DNA of 64,000 nucleotides from Symbiodinium natans (Eukaryota; Sar; Dinophyceae; Suessiales; Symbiodiniaceae): NCBI GenBank assembly GCA_905221605.1, contig CAJNDS010001180.1, positions 769,349 to 833,348 of the forward strand, read 5' to 3'. Shown piece by piece: positions 57,194 to 64,000 of this stretch (position 1 is its first letter; each line of letters starts with the position of its first letter). The notes under the pieces were generated by a model. It saw only the letters and a program-made list of their open reading frames with translations, ran no database searches and was not told where the DNA came from. The position numbers and the translations under genes were made by a program.

Positions 57194-59078
57194 CCAAGCG
57201 AGGCGTGCCCCAAGCTCATTCCTACGGTAGGAACGAGGCGTGCCCCAAGCTCATTCCTACGGTAGGAACGAGGCGTGCCCCAAGCTCATTCCTACGGCAG
57301 GAACGAGGCGTGCCCCAAGCTCATTCGTACCGTAAGAGCGAGGCGTGCCCCAAGCTCATTCCTACGGTAGGAACGAGGCGTGCCCCAAGCTCATTCCTAC
57401 GGTAGGAACGAGGCGTGCCCCAAGCTCATTCCTACGGTAGGAACGAGGCGTGCCCCAAGCTCATTCCTACCGTAGGAACGAGGCGTGCCCCAAGCTCATT
57501 CCTACCGTAGGAACGAGGCGTGGCCCAAGCTCATTCCTACCGTAGGAACGAGGCGTGCCCCAAGCTCATTCCTACCGTAGGAACGAGGCGTGCCACAAGC
57601 TCATTCCTACGGTAGGAACGAGGCGTGCCCCAAGCTCATTCCTACAGCTCATTCCTACGGTAGGAACGAGGCGTGCCCCAAGCTCATTCGTAGGAACGAG
57701 GCGTGCCCCAAGCTCTTTCCTACCGTAGGAACGAGGCGTGCCCCAAGCTCATTCCTACGGTAGGAACGAGGCGTGCCCCAAGCTCATTCCTACGGTAGGA
57801 ACGAGGCGTGCCCCAAGCTCATTCCTACGGTAGGAACGAGGCGTGCCCCAAGCTCATTCCTACGAGGAACGAGGCGTGCCCCAAGCTCATTCCTACCGTA
57901 GGAACGAGGCGTGCCCCAAGCTCATTCCTACGGTAGGAACGAGGCGTGCCCCAAGCTCATTCCTACGGTAGGAACGAGGCGTGCCCCAAGCTCATTCCTG
58001 CCCGAGGCGTGCCCCAAGCTCATTCCTACCGTAGGAACGAGGCGTGCCCCAAGCTCATTCCTACCGTAGGAACGAGGCGTGCCCCAAGCTCATTCCTACG
58101 GTAGGAACGAGGCGTGCCCCAAGCTCATTCCTACGGTAGGAACGAGGCGTGCCCCAAGCTCATTCCTACGGTAGGAACGAGGCGTGCCCCAAGCTCATTC
58201 CTACCGTAGGAACGAGGCGTGCCCCAAGCTCATTCCTACCGTAGGAACGAGGCGTGCCCCAAGCTCATTCCTACCGTAGGAACGAGGCGTGCCCCAAGCT
58301 CATTCCTACGGTAGGAACGAGGCGTGCCCCAAGCTCATTCCTACCGTAGGAACGAGGCGTGCCCCAAGCTCATTCCTACCGTAGGAACGAGGCGTGCCCC
58401 AAGCTCATTCCTACGGTAGGAACGAGGCGTGCCCCAAGCTCATTCCTACGGTAGGAACGAGGCGTGCCCCAAGCTCATTCCTACGGTAGGAACGAGGCGT
58501 GCCCCAAGCTCATTCCTACCGAGGCGTGCCCCAAGCTCTTTCCTACGGTAGGAACGAGGCGTGCCCCAAGCTCATTCCTACGGTAGGAACGAGGCGTGCC
58601 CCAAGCTCATTCCTACGGTAGGAACGAGGCGTGCCCCAAGCTCATTCCTACGGTAGGAACGAGACGTGCCCCAAGCTCATTCCCACGGTAGGAATGAGGC
58701 GTGCCCCAAGTTCATTCCTACGGTAGGAACGAGGCGTGCCCCAAGCTCATTCCTACGGTAGGAACGAGGCGTGCCCCAAGCTCATTTCTACGGCAGGAAC
58801 GAGGCATGCCCCAAGCTCATTCCTACGGTAGGAACGAGGCGTGCCCCAAGCTCATTCCTACCGTAGGAACGAGGCGTGCCCCAAGCTCATTCCTACCGTA
58901 GGAACGAGGCGTGCCCCAAGCTCATTCCTACCGTAGGAACGAGGCGTGGCTCATTCCTACGGTAGGAACGAGGCGTGCCCCAAGCTCATTCCTACGGTAG
59001 GAACGGAACGAGGCGTGCCCCAAGCTCATTCCTACGGTAGGAACGAGGCGTGCCCCAAGCTCATTCCTACCGTAGGAA
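57194..59078 (+). repeat. 35-bp satellite, first block
   Basis: About 53 units of GAGGCGTGCCCCAAGCTCAT followed by the 15-bp near-palindrome TTCCTACSGTAGGAA. The central base is C in some units and G in others, in runs. Orientation of the non-palindromic part is constant. Confidence 0.95.
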
Positions 59079-59201
59079 CGGGCGCCACTTCCAAGGTGCA
59101 CGCGCGCGCGCTTCCAAGGTGCACGCGCCGTCTGTGTCCAAGGTGCACGCGCAACGTTGGGGACCTGCGCAGGGCCGAGTGTTCTTGTACCCTGAAGCCT
59201 C
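59079..59201. repeat. Short CTTCCAAGGTGCACGCGC repeat
   Basis: Three close copies of TCCAAGGTGCACGCGC (59090-59153), then ~50 bp of non-repetitive sequence. A related motif, CACTTCCAAGCTGCACGCGG, recurs after the telomere-like block at 59819-59890. Confidence 0.75.
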
Positions 59202-59747
59202 AAAACCCTAAACCCTAAAACCCCCCAAACCCTAAACCCTAAACCCTAAACCCTAAAACCCCCTAAACCCTAAACCCTAAACCCTAAACTCTAAACCCTA
59301 AACCCTAAACCCTAAACCCTAAACCCTAAACCCTCAACCCTCAACCCTAAACCCTAAACCCTAAGCCCTAAACCCTAACCCTAAACCCTAACACCCCTAA
59401 ACCCTAAACCCTAAACCCTAAACCCTAACCCTAAACCCTGAACCCTAAAACCCCTTAAACCCAAAAACCCCTTAAACCCAAAACCCTAAAACCTCCTAAA
59501 CCCTAAAACCCCCTAAACCCTAAACCCTAAACCCTAAACCCTAAACCCTAAACCCTAAACCCTAAACCCTGAACCCTGAACCCTGAACCCTAAACCCTAA
59601 ACCCTAAACCCTAAAACCCCCCAAACCCCAAACCCTAAACCCTAAAACCCCCTCAGCCCTAAACCCTAAACCCTAAAACCCCCTAAAACCTAAACCCCTA
59701 AACCCTAATCCCTAAACACTAAACCCCAAACCCTAAGCCCTAAACCC
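59202..59747. repeat. Interstitial telomere-like (CCCTAAA)n array
   Basis: About 545 bp of CCCTAAA units with common variants (CCCCTAAA, CCCTGAA, CCCTCAA, CCCTAAG). This matches the TTTAGGG telomere type known from plants and dinoflagellates. It lies between two blocks of the 35-bp satellite, so it is internal or marks a fused or added end. Confidence 0.95.
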
Positions 59748-60065
59748 GACTCGCGGCACCCAAACGAGCGTGGGGCTCGTTTGGGTGCCAAGATCCTTGA
59801 AATTAATCCTAAACCCAGCCACTTCCAAGCTGCACACGGCACTTCCCGGCACTTCCAAGCTGCACGCGGCACTTCCAAGCTGCACGCGCTCTGAAAGCCC
59901 TGGGCAGCCACCCATTTCGAAGTTTCCGGAATCTGAAAGCTTCAAAATACGTGGTAAAAACCAATGAAAACAAGACGCGCGTGCGGCCTGGACGCGGGAA
60001 AGACCGTGATTTGCTGTGTGCGCCTTGGACGCGGACATGCGTGCGGCTTGAACGGTCCGGCCCAG
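59748..60065. other. Non-repetitive island after the telomere-like block
   Basis: About 320 bp with a perfect hairpin at 59755-59789 and three copies of a TTCCAAGCTGCACRCGGC-like motif (59819-59890). No gene was recognised. Confidence 0.5.
59755..59789. repeat. Perfect 15-bp inverted repeat (hairpin)
   Basis: GGCACCCAAACGAGC (59755-59769) and its exact complement GCTCGTTTGGGTGCC (59775-59789) are separated by a 5-base loop. It starts eight bases after the telomere-like array. Function is unknown; it has no T-tract to suggest a terminator. Confidence 0.85.
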
Positions 60066-63050
60066 TAGGAACGAGGCGTGCCCCAAGCTCATTCCTACAG
60101 TAGGAACGAGGCGTGCCCCAAGCTCATTCCTACCGTAGGAACGAGGCGTGCCCCAAGCTCATTCCTACGGTAGGAACGAGGCGTGCCCCAAGCTCATTCC
60201 TACGGTAGGAACGAGGCGTGCCCCAAGCTCATTCCTACGGTAGGAACGAGGCGTGCCCCAAGCTCATTCCTACGGTAGGAACGAGGCGTGCCCCAAGCTC
60301 ATTCCTACCGTAGGAACGAGGCGTGCCCCAAGCTCATTCCTACCGTAGGAACGAGGCGTGCCCCAAGCTCATTCCTACGGTATAGGAACGAGGCGTGCCC
60401 CAAGCTCATTCCTACGGTAGGAACGAGGCGTGCCCCAAGCTCATTCCTTAGGAACGAGGCGTGCCCCAAGCTCATTCCTACGGTAGGAACGCGGCGTGCC
60501 CCAAGCTCATTCCTACCGTAGGAACGAGGCGTGCCCCAAGCTCATTCCTACGGTAGGAACGAGGCGTGCCCCAAGCTCATTCCTACGGTAGGAACGAGGC
60601 GTGCCCCAAGCTCATTCCTACGGTAGGAACGAGGCGTGCCCCAAGCTCATTCCTACGGTAGGAACGAGGCGTGCCCCAAGCTCATTCCTACCGTAGGAAC
60701 GAGGCGTGCCCCCAAGCTCATTCCTAGTAGGACGAGGCGTGCCCCAAGCTCATTCCGACCGTAGGAACGAAGTCGTGGCCCCAAGCTCATTCCTACCGTA
60801 GGAACGAGCGTCCCCGCAATCTCATTCCTACGGTGCGGCACGAGGCGTGCCCCAAGCTCATTCCTACCGTGGAACTATGCTTGCCCCAAGCTCATTCTAC
60901 CGTAGGAACGAGGGCGTGCCCCAATCTCATTTCCTACGGTAGACAGGCGTGCCCCAGCTCTTCCTACCGGTAGGACGAGGCGTGCCCAAGCTCTTCCTAC
61001 GTATACGAGTGTGCCCCAAGCTCGTCCTATCTACCGTAAGGGAGACGAGGCGTCCAGCTCATTCCTACGTAGAACGATGGCGTGCCCAAGCTCATTCCTA
61101 CGGTTTGGGAAACGAGGGCGTGCCCCCCAGCCTCATCCTACGGTAGGAAACGAGGCGTGCCCCAAGCTCATTCCTACGGTAGGAACGAGGCGTGCCCCAA
61201 GCTCATTCCTACCGTAGGAACGAGGCGTGCCCCAAGCTCATTCCTACTGTAGGAACGAGGCGTGCCCCAAGCTCATTCCTACGGTAGGAACGATGCGTGC
61301 CCCAAGCTCATTCCTACGGTAGGAACGAGGCGTGCCCCAAGCTCATTCCTACCGTAGGAACGAGGCGTGCCCCAAGCTCATTCCTACGGTAGGATCGAGG
61401 CGTGCCCCAAGCTCTTTCCAACCGTATAGGAACGAGGCGTGCCCCAAGCTCATTCCTACCGTAGGAACGAGGCGTGCCCCAAGCTCATTCCTACCGTCGG
61501 AACGAGGCGTGCCCCAAGCTCATTCCTACCGTAGGAACGAGGCGTGCCCCAAGCTCATTCCTATACCGTAGGAGCGAGGCGTGCCCCAAGCTCATTCCTA
61601 CCGTAGGAACGAGGCGTGCCCCAAGCTCATTCCTACGGTAGGAACGAGGCGTGCCCCAAGCTCATTCCTACCGTAGGAACGAGGCGTGCCCCAAGCTCAT
61701 TCCTACCAGAGGAACGAGGCGTGCCCCAAGCTCCTTCCTACGATAGCAACGGCAGGAACGAAGCGTGCCCCAAGCTCATTCCTACGGTAGGAACGAGGCG
61801 TGCCCCAAGCTCATTCCTACCGTAGGAACGAGGCGTGCCCCAAGCTCGTTCCTACGGTAGGAACGAGGCGTGCCCCAAGCTCATTCCTTACGGTAGGAAA
61901 CGAGGAGGGCCCCAAGCTTCATTCTACCGCTATAGGACGAGGCGTGCCCCAGTACTTCCTTACGTAGGAAACGGCGTGGCCCCAGGTCATTCCTACGGTG
62001 AGGAACGAGGCGTGCCCCAAGCTCATTCCTACCGTAGGAACGAGGCGTGCCCCAAGCTCATTCCTACCGTAGGAACGAGGCGTGCCCCAAGCTCATTCCT
62101 ACCGTAGGAACGAGGCGTGCCCCAAGCTCATTCCTACCGTAGGAACGAGGCGTGCCCCAAGCTCATTCCTACGGCAGGAACGAGGCGTGCCCCAACCTCA
62201 TTCCTTCCGTAGGAACGAGGCGTGCCCCAAGCTCATTCCTACCGTAGGAACGAGGCGTGACCCAAGCTCATTCCTACCGTAGGAACGAGGTGTGCCCCAA
62301 GCTCATTCCTACTGTAGGAACGAGGCGTGCCCCAAGCTCATTCCTACCGTAGGAACGAGGCGTGCCCCAAGCTCATTCCTACCGTAGGAACGAGGCGTGC
62401 CCCAAGCTCATTCCTGCCGTAGGAACGAGGCGTGCCCCAAGCTCATTCCTACGGTAGGAACGAGGCGTGCCCCAAGCTCATTCCTTAGGAACGAGGCGTG
62501 CCCCAAGCTCATTCCTACCGTAGGAACGAGGCGTGCCCCAAGCTCATTCCTACCGTAGGAACGAGGCGTGCCCCAAGCTCATTCCTACGGTAGGAACGAG
62601 GCGTGCCCCAAGCTCATTCCTACGGTAGGAACGAGGCGTGCCCCAAGCTCATTCCTACGGTAGGAACGAGGCGTGCCCCAAGCTCATTCCTACCGTAGGA
62701 ACGAGGCGTGCCCCAAGCTCATTCCTACCGTAGGAACGAGGCGTGCCCCAAGCTCATTCCTACGGTATAGGAACGAGGCGTGCCCCAAGCTCATTCCTAC
62801 GGTAGGAACGAGGCGTGCCCCAAGCTCATTCCTTAGGAACGAGGCGTGCCCCAAGCTCATTCCTACGGTAGGAACGCGGCGTGCCCCAAGCTCATTCCTA
62901 CCGTAGGAACGAGGCGTGCCCCAAGCTCATTCCTACGGTAGGAACGAGGCGTGCCCCAAGCTCATTCCTACGGTAGGAACGAGGCGTGCCCCAAGCTCAT
63001 TCCTACGGTAGGAACGAGGCGTGCCCCAAGCTCAATCCTACCGTAGGAAC
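60066..63050 (+). repeat. 35-bp satellite, second block
   Basis: The same 35-bp family as at 57194, about 85 units. 60705-61150 and 61880-61995 contain many small insertions and deletions compared with the near-perfect units on either side. A ~480-bp stretch containing GGTATAGGAACGAGG and TTCCTTAGGAACGAGG occurs at 60378-60450 and again at 62760-62840, indicating duplication. Confidence 0.95.
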
Positions 63051-64000
63051 GAAGCGTGCCCCAAGTCATTCCTACCGTAGGAACAAGGCGAACCAACCTC
63101 ATTCCTACCGTAGGAACGAGGCGTGCCCCGAGTCATTCCTACCGTAGGAACAAGGCGAACCAACCTCATTCCTACCGTAGGAACGAGGCGTGCCCCAAGT
63201 CATTCCTACCGTAGGAACAAGGCGAACCAACCTGATTCCTACCGTAGGAACGAGGCGTGCCGCAAGTCATTCCTACCGTAGGAACAAGGCGAACCAACCT
63301 CATTCCTACCGTAGGAACGAGGCGTGCCCCAAGTCATTCCTACCGTAGGAACAAGGCGAACCAACCTCATTCCTACCGTAGGAACGAGGCGTGCCCCAAG
63401 TCATTCCTACCGTAGGAACAAGGCGAACCAACCTCATTCCTACGTTAGGAACGAGGCGTGCCCCAAGTCATTCCTACCGCGTAGGAACAAGGCGAACCAA
63501 CCTCATTCCTACCGTAGGAACGAGGCGTGCCCCAAGTCATTCCTACCGTAGGAACAAGGCGAACCGTAGGAACGAGGCGTGCCCCAAGTCATTCCTACCG
63601 TAGGAACAAGGCGAACCAACCTCATTCCTACCGTAGGAACGAAGTCATTCCTACCGTAGGAACAAGGCGAACCAACCTCATTCCTACCGTAGGAACGAGG
63701 CGTGCCCCAAGTCATTCCTACCGTAGGAACAAGGCGAACCAACCTCAATTCCTACCGTAGGAACGAGGCGCGCCCCAAGTCATTCCTACCGTAGGGAACA
63801 AGGCGAACCAACCTCATTCCTACCGTAGGAACGAGGCGTGCCCCAAGTCATTCCTACCGTAGGAACAAGGCGAACCAACCTCATTCCTACCGTAGGAACG
63901 AGGCGTGCCCCAAGTCATTCCTACCGTAGGAACAAGGCGAACCAACCTCATTCCTACCGTAGGAACTAGGCGTGCCCCAAGTCATTCCTACCGTAGGAAC
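63051..64000 (+). repeat. 67-bp dimeric derivative of the 35-bp satellite
   Basis: Alternating half-units: GAGGCGTGCCCCAAGT and AAGGCGAACCAACCTC, each followed by CATTCCTACCGTAGGAAC or ATTCCTACCGTAGGAAC. Here the near-palindrome centre is almost always C. The array continues past the window edge. Confidence 0.95.

Noticed and set aside
53874-57405. 800- and 662-codon + strand frames
   Set aside because: Repeat products of the 65-bp unit, with equally long frames on the other strand.
59755-59789. Rho-independent terminator
   Set aside because: The hairpin is perfect but lacks a T-tract, and the genome is eukaryotic.
57194-64000. CRISPR-like array (regular short repeats with a palindromic part)
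   Set aside because: There are no unique spacers; the whole 35-bp unit repeats, and the context is eukaryotic satellite DNA without cas genes.

Overview
The window looks like nuclear DNA of a dinoflagellate (Symbiodiniaceae or Polarella type; not resolved further). The evidence is plant-type CCCTAAA interstitial telomere repeats, a very long GC-rich intronless reading frame, retroelement remains of kinds I associate with dinoflagellates, and an extreme load of minisatellites. No prokaryotic gene arrangement, rRNA or tRNA was found.

Region by region. 1-5.7 kb is low-information DNA with a degenerate ~40-bp repeat at the left edge and a decayed P-loop ATPase-like fragment (3110-3720). 6048-14426 is the main gene: a predicted secreted multidomain protein of about 2,790 residues with a Cys-rich module, Ig-like repeats, PAN/Apple-like modules, two tandem LamG-like plus beta-sandwich modules, a Sushi-like module and a long helical C-terminus. 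14.4-18.3 kb is intergenic with simple repeats. 18350-19486 encodes a 378-residue protein whose middle resembles the helical domain I of three-domain Cry (delta-endotoxin) proteins. 19.5-24.35 kb is mostly TG/CA-rich repeat DNA. 24.4-30.6 kb is a retroelement graveyard: a Ty1/copia-like element (gag, zinc knuckle, protease, integrase fragments) interrupted by a 5'-truncated non-LTR element with a poly(A) tail and an 8-bp target-site duplication, followed by a second LINE with a damaged endonuclease.

30.7-64.0 kb is almost entirely satellite DNA: a 57-bp family, a 34-bp family, a 40-bp family, a 65-bp family and a 35-bp family (with a 67-bp dimeric form at the right edge). The 57-, 34-, 40- and 65-bp families reverse orientation inside the window, giving kilobase-scale inverted repeats. 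A ~545-bp block of CCCTAAA repeats lies inside the 35-bp array. Most long reading frames here exist only because the units lack stop codons or have periods divisible by three; I do not treat them as genes.

Both credible genes and all recognisable retroelement fragments read on the + strand, which fits the unidirectional gene blocks of dinoflagellates. No operon-like cooperation can be claimed. Both genes appear to encode exported or surface-type proteins, which may hint at a role in cell-surface interaction, but that is inference.
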